DNA of 64,000 bases from Planctomycetaceae bacterium (GTDB lineage Bacteria; Planctomycetota; Planctomycetia; Planctomycetales; Planctomycetaceae): positions 108,511 to 172,510 of the forward strand of contig JAWKUA010000018.1 of NCBI GenBank assembly GCA_041398785.1. The letters are read 5' to 3'. The translations under genes and the position numbers were made by a program. Under the pieces are notes generated by a model. That model had not been told where the DNA came from and ran no database searches. It saw only the letters and a program-made list of their open reading frames with translations. This document shows positions 43,261 to 52,440 of the stretch, in pieces. How positions within the stretch are numbered: the stretch's first letter is position 1; every line of letters begins with the position of its first letter.

Positions 43261-46200
43261 TCAATCGCTGTTCAGCTTTGACAGGATGGCCTTAACGACG
43301 CCCGGCCGGTCGTGGTACCAGTCACGCGCCAGAACGATGCACACGTTCCAGCCGTAGGCCTTCAGAAGCTGCGGGCGCATCAGTTCGCGTTCCAGCAGAT
43401 CCGACTGAGCATACCAGCGGCGTCCGTCGACCAGGATTCCCAGGCGGTACGTTGTGTCTCCCGGCCGATAGACGGCAAGGTCGCAGCGGAAGTGAGACTG
43501 CCCGACATCGATATCCGCGCAGAATCCGCGGCTTGTCAATTCACCGGCAATGTCGCGAACGACGGCCTCACCGGCTCCGGGCTGCCGCTCGGCAACCTCG
43601 TCGCGTCCGCTGAGCGATCGCAGGATGGTCTCGACGGTTGTTGTCTGGCCGACGGAACACGTTTCGGCATATCGAAGGTAATTCTTCAGACAGTTGGCTC
43701 CGTCATTGTATTCGTTCGTGATGTTCGTCCATCTCATGCTGGAGACCAAAGCCATGAAATGCTTTGCTCGCGAGAATGCAACGTTGAGCCGTTTTTCGCC
43801 TCCCGACTGATTGATGGGACCGAAGTTCATGCGAATCTTTCCGGCCTGGTCCGGTCCATAGCAGACGCTGAGGATGACGATGTCGCGTTCGTCGCCCTGA
43901 ATGTTCTCCAGGTTCTTGATCAGCAGTCCGGCGAACTGGCCGTCTTCTTCGCGTTCCAGTTCGCGTTCCAGCAATTCGGCAAACTGGTCGTCGCCGTCGG
44001 CAAGGCGGCGAATCGCTCCGTCGATTTCGTCCTGCTGAGCCTCCGAGAACGCGACGACGCCGATGCTGTAACCTTCATCGCGAAGCAACACACGGCGGAC
44101 GAGTTGCGCGATGTAGTCGGCCTCTGCGGCATTGCGGCGTTTTTCGTAAACGCCGTGCTGCAGGAAGTGGAAGCTGACGGGACGCCGCAGCAATTCGTCG
44201 GCGAATCTGCTGCCGTCGATGGAGCTTTCCGCAAGCAGCTCAGATTTCTCCGTCACGGCCCTGCGTTCATCGGGCACGGTCAGCAGGCGACCGTTGTAGA
44301 ACGCATGGTTGGAGAAACTGATCAGGGATTCCGACCGGCTGCGGTAATGCCAGCCCAGCATCCGTGACGGCAGGTTTCGCGCCGCGTGGTTCAGAAAGCT
44401 GCTGCTGTTCAGATCGTACTGAACGATTTCGCCACCTTCGTCAATCTGCAGGCCGTCTTCGTCGTCCGGCGTGCGGCTGGCGAAGAAACTCGTCGGTGGC
44501 AACTGCATTTCATCACCGACGACAATTGTCTGTTCCGCGCGAAACAGCGATGGGATGGCTTCTTCAAGTGTGATCTGGCTGGCTTCGTCAAAGATGACGA
44601 CATCAAACAAGTCAGAACTCAGCGGCAGCGTGTCCGAAACGCTGAGAGGACTCATCAGCCACACGGGCTTCAGGTCGCGAATCACGCGGCCGGATTCAGC
44701 GGACGCGAGTTCACGAATGGACTTGTACCGCATGGACTTGCCGAATTCGTGTTCGATCTCGCGGCGACCCTTGCTGTAGAGACGTTTGAATTCCTTCTCG
44801 TCGTTCGACATCCCGGCGGCGGAACGCGACGACAATTCGATGTTGTCCGCAAACGTCTGCCGGACCTGTTCGCGGATACAGTCGGCGTTGGCGGTCTGCC
44901 AGCGGTCACAGGTGTCCGCAATCCCGGCCACCAGCTTTTCCCGCGCGGCGGCGTCGATCGCCGACAGTTGCGGTTGTCGGCGATAGGCCGCCTTCAGCGT
45001 CTGTTCGGCTGCCGCCGCTTCAAGCTGAGTCAGCGTCAGCGGCAGTGTTCGGATGGCCGCCGTTGTTTCCGCCGGCAGCCGTTTCAGCGACGCAAGGCAG
45101 TGCAGGTAGTCGGGCAACTGGTGAATTGCCGCTTCAAGTCTTGCAAGGTCGTCGCGCAGTTCCGGCAGCGACCGATGCCGGTAATCTTCCAGACAGCGAT
45201 CAAGAACCAGGCACAGTTCATCCAGGTCCGGCTTCAGCGCGGCAAGCTGCTGAAGCGTTCGACTTCCGGATCGTGACGCCAGCACATGGCGATTCAGATT
45301 TCGAATCGGTCCCGGCCGGTTGTTCAAAGCTTCGCGAAGCTGAGTCAGTTGAGAATGAAATCGGTCAAAGTCCAGGTGGATGCCGAATTCATCACTGATC
45401 GCGGTGGCAACACTGTAACGAGCCGCCCGCTTGTCGTGTTCCTGATCGAGTTGTTCAAGGATCTGAGTCCACGTCGGCTTCACCAGGTGCTTTGAAAAAT
45501 CGTAGCACTCATGGAGTATCCGCCGCAGCTTCCACCACGACGGCTTCAGAATCGACAGAAGACTCTGTTCGAACTGACGAGCCTGCTGCAATGCGGTGCA
45601 TGTGTCTTCCGACGACAGCTTTCGTTTCCAGAAGAATGTGTCTTCTTTGGCCTTGTCCACCGCCTTGTCGGCCCGCTGCAGCTTCTGAATTCGCTTTGAA
45701 TACAGCTTCGAACGGTCCGACTTCGGGTCGAGCAGCGGCAGCAGATCTCGCTGAACCAGAAAGTCGGCTTCGCCGGCATATTCCACCGCGGCAAAAAGCT
45801 GAGACAGGCTGGACGCAACTTCGGAAGGAAGTTTCATCGCCGCAATCTGTTCCGCCAGCGATGCGGGATTCGAAGGAACATGTTCCGCGCCCGATGAAAC
45901 TTCTGCTCCGTCGAGTATCGCAGCCGCTTTTTCCAGACATTCCGTTACCAGCTCCAGCGGATGATCCGCATCCGCGACATGCGAACTCAGCAGGCACAAA
46001 GGATGATTCGCCAGCACTCCGTCCTGCTGCACATGCTTCAGCCGGTTCGAGAATTCCGCAAGCTGGTCGCGAAATTCCAGCCACTGCGTGTAATGCGGAA
46101 CCCGCTCCCATTCACGCGGCAGCAGTTGCGGGACGTGTTCGCGAAGCTCAATCAGTCGATCCAGCACGGACCGCGGCGAACATTCCGGTCGATCATCCTG

Positions 46201-48579
46201 CCGCGGCGGAGCATCGTTCGGCCGTGCCGGATTCGGGTCACCGGATTCGTCATCGCTTACAGGAATCGACATCGCCCGACTGTAGCGTTCCAGCGGCTGC
46301 AATCCTTCGCGCAGGCTTGCCAGAGTTTTCTGCCGTCGGTCGCGATGCCGGTCACGCTTTTCGCGGGTTCCCGCGACGAAGGCTTCGTACGTCGCTTTCA
46401 GGTCCATCACGAACTGCTTTTTGTCCGCCTGGGAATCGTGAATCAGACAGCACAATTCCTGCAGTCCCTGCTGAACGAGACGATGATAGACCACGTCGAT
46501 GGCGGCTCGCTTTTCACAGACAAACAGAACTCGCTTGCCGTGGATGACAAAGTCGGCGATCAGATTCGTGATTGTCTGCGACTTTCCTGTGCCGGGCGGG
46601 CCCTGAATGATGTAGCTGTCTCCCGTGCGGGCATGGCTGATGGCCTGCATCTGCGTCGGATCGCACGGCACAACGTGAAACCGCTCCTCCAGCGGTATGG
46701 ACTCCGGATTGAGTGACGACGGATTCACGGGAGTCATCGAAAACGTCGCTTCGAAGGCGGCGTTTTCCGTATTTTCGGCGACCAGTTGCGTGTAGTCACG
46801 GACCAGCGACATGCGCCGGTACTTCAGGTTGGCCAGCGTCACGCTGCACAGATCGAATTCCCAGTTGTACGGATTGCCGTCGCCGCCACTGAAGGTGTAA
46901 AAGCTCTTTGCCGATTCCGCGACCGGTTCTTCATGCGCCGGTTCTTCGGGCGGCGGCGCTTCATGCACTGGTGCGGCTTTGTCGTCGGACGGACGCGTGT
47001 CCGCGGCGGCATCTTCCACGGCATACCAGGGTCTGGCTGGCTTCGACGTCAGAATTCGTTCCAGATGAGTCTTCGCCGGCGCGATCAGGTTCTGAAAAAT
47101 GCGGATTCCCAGCGGATGGTAGTTGATGGAATCGTAGCTGTAGTCGAGATCCATGAAGCTGCGAATGCCGCGACCGGCCAGCCGGGCTCGCCGGATGAAT
47201 TGATCCAGCCGGCGGCGAGCCTTGTCGTGAATGATTTCGATCCGCGGCTTTTCGATCCGCGCCAGCGCGACGGAACTGTCGCTGGCGTGGATTTTCGTCT
47301 GGACGTCCGCCAGGAATTCAGCAATCCCGCGTTCGCCGGGATCCACGCTTTCGGGCAGATCGATGTCGTACAACTGCTTGAACAGGTGCCGGACCACCGG
47401 ATTGACTTCCGCTCGATTGTCAGTTGCTGTCAGCGTGTAGCGATCGTGAATTCCCTTCTTCACGTCCAGCTTCACGGGCAGCATCAGCAGCGGGGATTCA
47501 TAGGATTCAGCCGGTTTCGATTTCAGATCCGACCACTTCAGAAAGGCGACGATCAGCCGCAACTGAGCGAACCCGTATTCGTTTTCGTCGCGACGCGCTT
47601 CAGCGCGAATGCGGTCAAGTGTGCCGGGCAGGTACACGGACTCCCGAAAGTTGAGAAACGAGTTCAGCGAAATCGGCTTCTGACGCAGAAGTGAGTCGCG
47701 GAATTTTCCCTTCCAGGTCAACACCTGGTTGTCTCGGATCCGCATGATGTCGCACGAAATCGGAATCGACGCATGCGTCAGATTGACGGTCTGCAGCGTC
47801 GATCGAAACTGCAGCAGACGGTTGCGGCGGTTGATTTCGAACAGCCGTTCCTGAAGCTTACTAAGAATCACACGCCGCTTGCCGGTGTGGTCGGAACGGG
47901 AGACCTGCTGGTCGCGGGCCAGGTCGGTTTCGAAGTCGACTTCCTGGTCGCGATAGTTTTCAATCGTCGACAGCAGCGCCGGCAGATTTTGGGGCCGTCG
48001 ACGACGATCGAGTTCCGTCGTTACTCCGATGACTCGCGCGATCACCGGGTGCAGCGACGGATTGATCCGAAACAGGTTCGTCCGATGTTCGACAAATCGT
48101 CGATGATCGTCGGGATCCGCGAGATCCAAACCGCAGGCAAGACTGGCCAGAATCAATCCCAGCGAAAACACATCAGTCGTTGGGTCATGATGATTGACGG
48201 AATGTTCCCAGCAGACGTAGCCGGGCAGATATTTGACCGGCGATGACTGGTCAAATTCGGCGGCGGACGGCAACTCACCGTCGTCAACGTCCAACGTCCG
48301 GGAACGCTGTCTCACGATTTCGAAACCACGCGATGACGACCGGAGTGCGCGCCGCACCGCGGAGGAACTTCGCCGCTGTGGCAACTGATCGCCTTCCGCA
48401 AACCAGATTCGGCCGCCGTCAGTGTGAAGAGCGGCCAGACCTTCCAGCGGAGCCACGTCGCCGTATTCATGTGCCGCGATGACCTGTTTCAGCAGTGGCA
48501 GAAACGCAACCAGCACGTCTTCCGTCGCCATCGGCCCGTGCTGAACCTGTTCACGCAGGAAATCGTGAAAAGCGCTCAC
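43261..48579 (-). CDS. Kinase-lobe/DUF4011/SF1-helicase/Vsr-like giant protein, candidate defence protein
   Basis: 1772 residues. Residues about 90-215 resemble a kinase C-lobe (TTDVFSLGLILASLACG, RRRRPQNLPALLSTIENY) without HRD or DFG. Residues about 235-560 form a DUF4011-like region (LFEINRRNRLLQFRSTL, PLLMLPVKLD). The SF1 helicase follows with QGPPGTGKSQTITNL near 660, VVIFDEASQI near 1328, VVGDEMQLPPTSFF, NLENIQGDERDIVILSVCYG and LNVAFSRAKHFMALV. A Vsr/MTES-type endonuclease fold ends the protein (about 1675-1772), but its core reads GILVDG where relatives have GIExDG. The GTG start overlaps the upstream stop. The DUF4011-helicase-Vsr order matches known single-protein anti-phage systems. 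Confidence 0.85.
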   Translation of the reverse strand: MSAFHDFLREQVQHGPMATEDVLVAFLPLLKQVIAAHEYGDVAPLEGLAALHTDGGRIWFAEGDQLPQRRSSSAVRRALRSSSRGFEIVRQRSRTLDVDDGELPSAAEFDQSSPVKYLPGYVCWEHSVNHHDPTTDVFSLGLILASLACGLDLADPDDHRRFVEHRTNLFRINPSLHPVIARVIGVTTELDRRRRPQNLPALLSTIENYRDQEVDFETDLARDQQVSRSDHTGKRRVILSKLQERLFEINRRNRLLQFRSTLQTVNLTHASIPISCDIMRIRDNQVLTWKGKFRDSLLRQKPISLNSFLNFRESVYLPGTLDRIRAEARRDENEYGFAQLRLIVAFLKWSDLKSKPAESYESPLLMLPVKLDVKKGIHDRYTLTATDNRAEVNPVVRHLFKQLYDIDLPESVDPGERGIAEFLADVQTKIHASDSSVALARIEKPRIEIIHDKARRRLDQFIRRARLAGRGIRSFMDLDYSYDSINYHPLGIRIFQNLIAPAKTHLERILTSKPARPWYAVEDAAADTRPSDDKAAPVHEAPPPEEPAHEEPVAESAKSFYTFSGGDGNPYNWEFDLCSVTLANLKYRRMSLVRDYTQLVAENTENAAFEATFSMTPVNPSSLNPESIPLEERFHVVPCDPTQMQAISHARTGDSYIIQGPPGTGKSQTITNLIADFVIHGKRVLFVCEKRAAIDVVYHRLVQQGLQELCCLIHDSQADKKQFVMDLKATYEAFVAGTREKRDRHRDRRQKTLASLREGLQPLERYSRAMSIPVSDDESGDPNPARPNDAPPRQDDRPECSPRSVLDRLIELREHVPQLLPREWERVPHYTQWLEFRDQLAEFSNRLKHVQQDGVLANHPLCLLSSHVADADHPLELVTECLEKAAAILDGAEVSSGAEHVPSNPASLAEQIAAMKLPSEVASSLSQLFAAVEYAGEADFLVQRDLLPLLDPKSDRSKLYSKRIQKLQRADKAVDKAKEDTFFWKRKLSSEDTCTALQQARQFEQSLLSILKPSWWKLRRILHECYDFSKHLVKPTWTQILEQLDQEHDKRAARYSVATAISDEFGIHLDFDRFHSQLTQLREALNNRPGPIRNLNRHVLASRSGSRTLQQLAALKPDLDELCLVLDRCLEDYRHRSLPELRDDLARLEAAIHQLPDYLHCLASLKRLPAETTAAIRTLPLTLTQLEAAAAEQTLKAAYRRQPQLSAIDAAAREKLVAGIADTCDRWQTANADCIREQVRQTFADNIELSSRSAAGMSNDEKEFKRLYSKGRREIEHEFGKSMRYKSIRELASAESGRVIRDLKPVWLMSPLSVSDTLPLSSDLFDVVIFDEASQITLEEAIPSLFRAEQTIVVGDEMQLPPTSFFASRTPDDEDGLQIDEGGEIVQYDLNSSSFLNHAARNLPSRMLGWHYRSRSESLISFSNHAFYNGRLLTVPDERRAVTEKSELLAESSIDGSRFADELLRRPVSFHFLQHGVYEKRRNAAEADYIAQLVRRVLLRDEGYSIGVVAFSEAQQDEIDGAIRRLADGDDQFAELLERELEREEDGQFAGLLIKNLENIQGDERDIVILSVCYGPDQAGKIRMNFGPINQSGGEKRLNVAFSRAKHFMALVSSMRWTNITNEYNDGANCLKNYLRYAETCSVGQTTTVETILRSLSGRDEVAERQPGAGEAVVRDIAGELTSRGFCADIDVGQSHFRCDLAVYRPGDTTYRLGILVDGRRWYAQSDLLERELMRPQLLKAYGWNVCIVLARDWYHDRPGVVKAILSKLNSD

Positions 48580-49334
48580 CGTGTCAGTTCCTTTTCCGCT
48601 GACTTCACAATGGCCTTCGCTTCCGCCTCAATCTTCTGCAGGAGTCGCTTGCCGAGCTTCAGTTCTGTTGCTGCCAGGTCGCGGAATTCTTCGATCAGTG
48701 AATTCTCTTCCGCGAACAGAAACGCGGCGGCCAGCGGAGCTTCTTCCAGGTTTGCGTCGCAGGTCACGAAGTCCAGCAGCAGATAACAGAAGTAATTCCG
48801 CAATTGACCGTCGCAGCGCTTCAACAGCGACTTCAGGTCGGAGCGCTGGGCGCCGGACTCGCCTTGCGTCTTTCCGGAATCTCTCTGACCGCTCGACTTG
48901 CGCGAAGTTTCTCCCGGCACGTCGCTGTCACCTTGATCCGCAACCGGCCCGGCAAACGTGAAGTCCTCGAAGAACCGCCGGGCGTGCCCGGCAACCAGAG
49001 TCGTCTGCAACCAGAGCGGTGTCAGGAACTGCTGCAGGAACCGGCGAGTCAGGTCCGAGACTTTTCTCTGTCGAAGCAAGTCCAGTTCCTTCAGTGCCAG
49101 CGGACCTTCGACCATTGCTTCCAGACCATCGTCAGCACTGTCGGGAGAATCACGCCACAGCCGCAGTGCCCGCGCGCGAATGAACATTTCGGGATGTGTC
49201 AGGCCGTCGCTGCCGGCCACCAGCTTTTCGCAGACTTCATCCGCCTGCTGCAGATAGGCAGCGGCGCTAACGTCTTTCAGGCCGGTGTGCATCTTGACCA
49301 GCATCCGAACGCAGGCATCAATTTCGCCGGCCAC
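48576..49334 (-). CDS. M48-type metallopeptidase, C-terminal part (frameshifted)
   Basis: A 252-codon frame that continues the peptidase begun at 49920 in another frame. Reading upstream of its first ATG gives TWRSWQLYTELFCDRRAAQV, the D-R-A segment that follows the HExxH domain in this M48 group, and then MLVKMHTGLKDVSAAAYLQQ. The middle is helical with a charged linker (about residues 130-165). Its stop overlaps the GTG of the helicase gene, so the two are coupled. Taken alone it lacks the zinc site. Its real start lies in the 49318-49920 frame. Confidence 0.7.
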   Translation of the reverse strand: MAGEIDACVRMLVKMHTGLKDVSAAAYLQQADEVCEKLVAGSDGLTHPEMFIRARALRLWRDSPDSADDGLEAMVEGPLALKELDLLRQRKVSDLTRRFLQQFLTPLWLQTTLVAGHARRFFEDFTFAGPVADQGDSDVPGETSRKSSGQRDSGKTQGESGAQRSDLKSLLKRCDGQLRNYFCYLLLDFVTCDANLEEAPLAAAFLFAEENSLIEEFRDLAATELKLGKRLLQKIEAEAKAIVKSAEKELTR

Positions 49335-49920
49335 CTGTGCAGCACGACGATCGCAGAACAGTTCCGTGTAAAGCTGCCAGGAACGCCAGGTTCGTTCGTG
49401 AGCGCCACCGCTGCCTCATCCGCCACCATGGCGTCAGAATCTGCCCGGCAATCAGGAACTCACCTTCGTCCAGTGAAAACAGTTCGTGATGAGCCAGCTC
49501 GTGTGCCAACAGTGCGGCAAGTTCGTCGTCGGCCAGCGTTTCCTGGATCGGACCGTAGAACACGATGTGTACTTCATCAGGCAGAAATGCCAGCGACGCA
49601 TTCAGCCCCGACGCATGCTGAGACTGGTAGAGCGTGACCGGCATCGCGGCGGACATCCTGTCGGCAACACGATCGACCGCTGCATACAGCTCCGGCGAAG
49701 AATCGCGGTCGATGCGATAAGCGGATTTCAGAAGTTCGAGGCGAACCGATTCAGCAGCCTCCGACACAACTTTGTTCGAAGAGAACCAGTCCCACAGTTC
49801 CGCTTCCTCGTTCTTCAGGTATTCCAGCAGCGCACGGTGCCAGGCCATTGGACGGATTGCGGTTCCGGCCCCATCTGACTCCGTTCGGCATTCCACAGAC
49901 TCATCGCTCATGATCGACAA
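49318..49920 (-). CDS. M48-type metallopeptidase, N-terminal part (frameshifted)
   Basis: A 200-codon frame holding the zinc-binding helix LLAHELAHHELF (HExxH) near residue 143, and before it VHIVFYGPIQETLADDELAAL. After AGQIL the frame turns to nonsense. The next frame gives AMVADEAAVALTNE, and the third gives TWRSWQLYTELFCDRR, so two single-base losses at about 49433-49440 and 49393-49400 break one gene of about 445 codons (48576-49920). The original would be a cytosolic peptidase translated just ahead of the DUF4011 helicase. Confidence 0.75.
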   Translation of the reverse strand: MSIMSDESVECRTESDGAGTAIRPMAWHRALLEYLKNEEAELWDWFSSNKVVSEAAESVRLELLKSAYRIDRDSSPELYAAVDRVADRMSAAMPVTLYQSQHASGLNASLAFLPDEVHIVFYGPIQETLADDELAALLAHELAHHELFSLDEGEFLIAGQILTPWWRMRQRWRSRTNLAFLAALHGTVLRSSCCTGGRRN

Positions 49921-50065
49921 ATGTTATCGCCCGCTTCACGATGCGGAAATGCATCCGCAGGCGTTGACGCGACGCGGGAACTGGATCGACGACTGTGACG
50001 TTGACCGGGGATCACGCTACACCACGTCGAATGGCTGCCTTGCCGCGAGTTTCGTGACACACGGA

Positions 50066-51385
50066 TCAGCGAGTCAGCCGGATGCCGGTATCGGGCAGCG
50101 ATCGCCCGTCATCAGCTTCGAGAACGCCGTTATCGTCTTTCTGATTTTCGCCTACGCTGTAGATTACCAGTTCATCACCCCTCCACCGAAACTGAAGAGT
50201 TGCATCGCTGAAGGGATCTATGAGCAACTCTGCCTGATCCGAAGGAAAGAGTTCCGGTGTGAGGTCGGTGATCGACTCCGGCAGGGTACCGTTCTTCTGT
50301 CGATACCGTTCGGCGGCGATCGCGATGATCGTGCAGCGCTGGCGAGCGGTCGCTCGCGCTGCAGCCGCAGCAGCCGCACGCGCCGCCGGCATGAACATCA
50401 GAACTCCCATCAACTTCATGCGCGAAAACTGGCCCGATGCGCGGTCCTGAATCGCTTCGTCGATGGTCTGCATTTCAGCAATTAGCTCGGTCCACGGTCG
50501 ATCGTATGCGTCGGTCGCCTGCCGGAACCATTGCAGCGCCTCACGATAATTCGAGCTTTGAAACGGAAAGCCACTCTGAGCAATCGCGGTCAGCGCCATG
50601 GCTCGCTCACCCTGCATGGCCATCCGCATTTCCCGTTTGAAGTCGGCCCGACCGATTGCCCGCTGAAGCGCGGTGAGTTGCTGGTCGTTCCACTGACAGC
50701 GATGAATCAGCTTCTCCGCAGCTTTGCAGCCGATCGCGTGGATCGCGATACGTACGAGTTGGGAAATCTGCGTCGGTTCCGCTCGCAGAGAATCCGACAG
50801 AGCGAACAGCCCCAGCAGATCTTCGAACGCCCGACTGTCGTTATCGTCATGAGCACTGACAAGCGCGTCCAGATGCAGCAATCTTGCAACCTGTCGTGCT
50901 TCCTGTGTGTACGTGAGAATTGCACCGATTCCAGGAGTGAAGTCGACCGGGTAACGGGCGACTCCGCCTGCCGCTGCCGCCGTGCGGATGGAGTTCAGTT
51001 CTGATTCCAGTGATGCCAGCAGGTCGCGGGATGAACTCAACTGTTCCCATTCTTGTCCGGGAGGCGGAACGGGCTTTTCACTGAGGCCGATGATCGGAAG
51101 GTCTTTTGCAATCCGCTCCAGATTCGCGGCACTCACGCCGTCGATAGCTTCAACCCACAGTTTCGTGGTGTCGATTTCTCCATCCGGAACGCGATAGAAG
51201 TCGTTCACTTCGGACGCCGCTGTCGGCAGCCCCTGTCTTCGCAGTTCTTCAAGCTGGCGATTGACCGCTGATACCTGCGAATACCAGACCCCGATCAGCG
51301 AGCCGACGCACACCAGAATGCAGAGGGCCGGAACGCGAAAGGCTGTCCTCCGATAGAACGGCCGGTGGGCGTTGTCGCGCGGCAT
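50066..51385 (-). CDS. Conserved planctomycete membrane-anchored protein
   Basis: A 439-residue protein with one N-terminal transmembrane segment (about residues 17-38, VPALCILVCVGSLIGVWYS) and a helical ectodomain. A second, Ala-rich segment near 325-350 (MPAARAAAAAAARATARQ) is notable. The C-terminal 90 residues (AAERYRQKNGTLPESITDL, LIDPFSDATLQFRW, LVIYSVGENQKDDNG) resemble the C-terminal lobe of type II secretion pseudopilin-like planctomycete proteins. The function is unknown. It is transcribed alone. Confidence 0.75.
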   Translation of the reverse strand: MPRDNAHRPFYRRTAFRVPALCILVCVGSLIGVWYSQVSAVNRQLEELRRQGLPTAASEVNDFYRVPDGEIDTTKLWVEAIDGVSAANLERIAKDLPIIGLSEKPVPPPGQEWEQLSSSRDLLASLESELNSIRTAAAAGGVARYPVDFTPGIGAILTYTQEARQVARLLHLDALVSAHDDNDSRAFEDLLGLFALSDSLRAEPTQISQLVRIAIHAIGCKAAEKLIHRCQWNDQQLTALQRAIGRADFKREMRMAMQGERAMALTAIAQSGFPFQSSNYREALQWFRQATDAYDRPWTELIAEMQTIDEAIQDRASGQFSRMKLMGVLMFMPAARAAAAAAARATARQRCTIIAIAAERYRQKNGTLPESITDLTPELFPSDQAELLIDPFSDATLQFRWRGDELVIYSVGENQKDDNGVLEADDGRSLPDTGIRLTR

Positions 51386-51481
51386 GGTGGTTTCCTATGA
51401 GATTTCCGCACGCCGTGAATACAGCACATCGCGCGGTGACCGCCCGCTTCCAATCGATGAGTCCGGGGCAGCAGGCCGCGC

Positions 51482-52432
51482 CTATGAAAAAACAAACCTC
51501 GGCTGCTGACCGATATCGCTGAAAGTTGTCTCGCCGATGAAGATACAGCCGGCGTTGGAGTGCTTCGCCTGTTGTTCCGGCGGCATATGTTCGACGGCGG
51601 TCGTGAGCAAGAGCATGACAGTGCCGCCGATTCGCACCAGTTGCGGACACGTCACTCGCGGTGAACCCGGACAGGTCCAGACGGCTTCCAGCTTGCCGCT
51701 TTGCAGGCCATATTGCCGAGCTGCGCCGGCGGACGGATCTCCCGGATCGTAAAGCGCCACGATCAGACTATTGCCGTCCGGTGTGATGACCATGCCGTCG
51801 GGAAAGACGTCTTCACTGGTCAGATCCACGATCACATGCGGTTCGCCGACGGTGCCGTTTGTCACGTCCAGATCGCAGCGGGTAATCGTTTTCGAAGGCG
51901 AATCGATGTCGACCAACTGCAGGCCGCCGTTCACTTTGATGACGGCTTTTCCGTTCGAACAGATCTGATCGCTGCGAAGCTGCACAAGTTTTCGGTCGCC
52001 GCCGCGCCAAAGGTACAGACCGGCCTTCTTCGTTTTGAATTCCAGTTCCTTGCAGCCGAAAATCAGGCAGTCTTCGAAGACGACACCGTCGTTGATGATC
52101 GTGTTGTCGACGCCGCGGTCGATGTCGCCGGCAAATTCCGTCCAGGAATTGGTCGCCGTGTCGAAAAGTCCCAGCGAACGTTCGACGCCGCACACAAACA
52201 CGCCGGGCCGGTTTGTCGGAAACGCGAAGCCCGGCCGGCCGGGTAGCAGGTATGACTGATTGTTTCCCGTCAATGTATTCAGAATGTTGATGGAACCGAC
52301 GGTTGAATCGGCACCGTGCTGGATTCCCACCCAGCTGACGTTGTGTCATCAACCGAGTATGGCCCTTCGGGAAGAAATCGCAGGGCATCGTTTTCCGGGC
52401 GGAAAAAGGACCGTGCATTCGGTGGCTGGCAT
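51482..52432 (-). CDS. SMP-30/gluconolactonase-like beta-propeller protein (two frameshifts)
   Basis: The long frame (51482-52330) encodes IQHGADSTVGSINILN, PGRPGFAFPTNRPGVFVCGV, VDNTIINDGVVFEDCLIFGC, QICSNGKAVIKV, VFPDGMVITPDGNSLIVALY and CPQLVRIGGTVMLLLTTAVE, the SMP-30 six-blade pattern with its metal-binding Glu/Asn/Asp. The N-terminus is in two other frames: MPATECTVLFPP from the ATG at 52432, then ENDALRFLPEGPYSVDD, then HNVSWVGIQHG. This implies an extra base near 52399 and a missing base near 52345. The enzyme family hydrolyses sugar lactones or related esters. It is cytosolic. Confidence 0.8.
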
Positions 52433-52440
52433 GGCGTCAC

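Noticed and set aside
48576..49334. Stand-alone hypothetical gene starting at the ATG at 49334
   Set aside because: The frame continues upstream into conserved M48 sequence that completes the neighbouring HExxH fragment, so the two pieces are one frameshifted gene.
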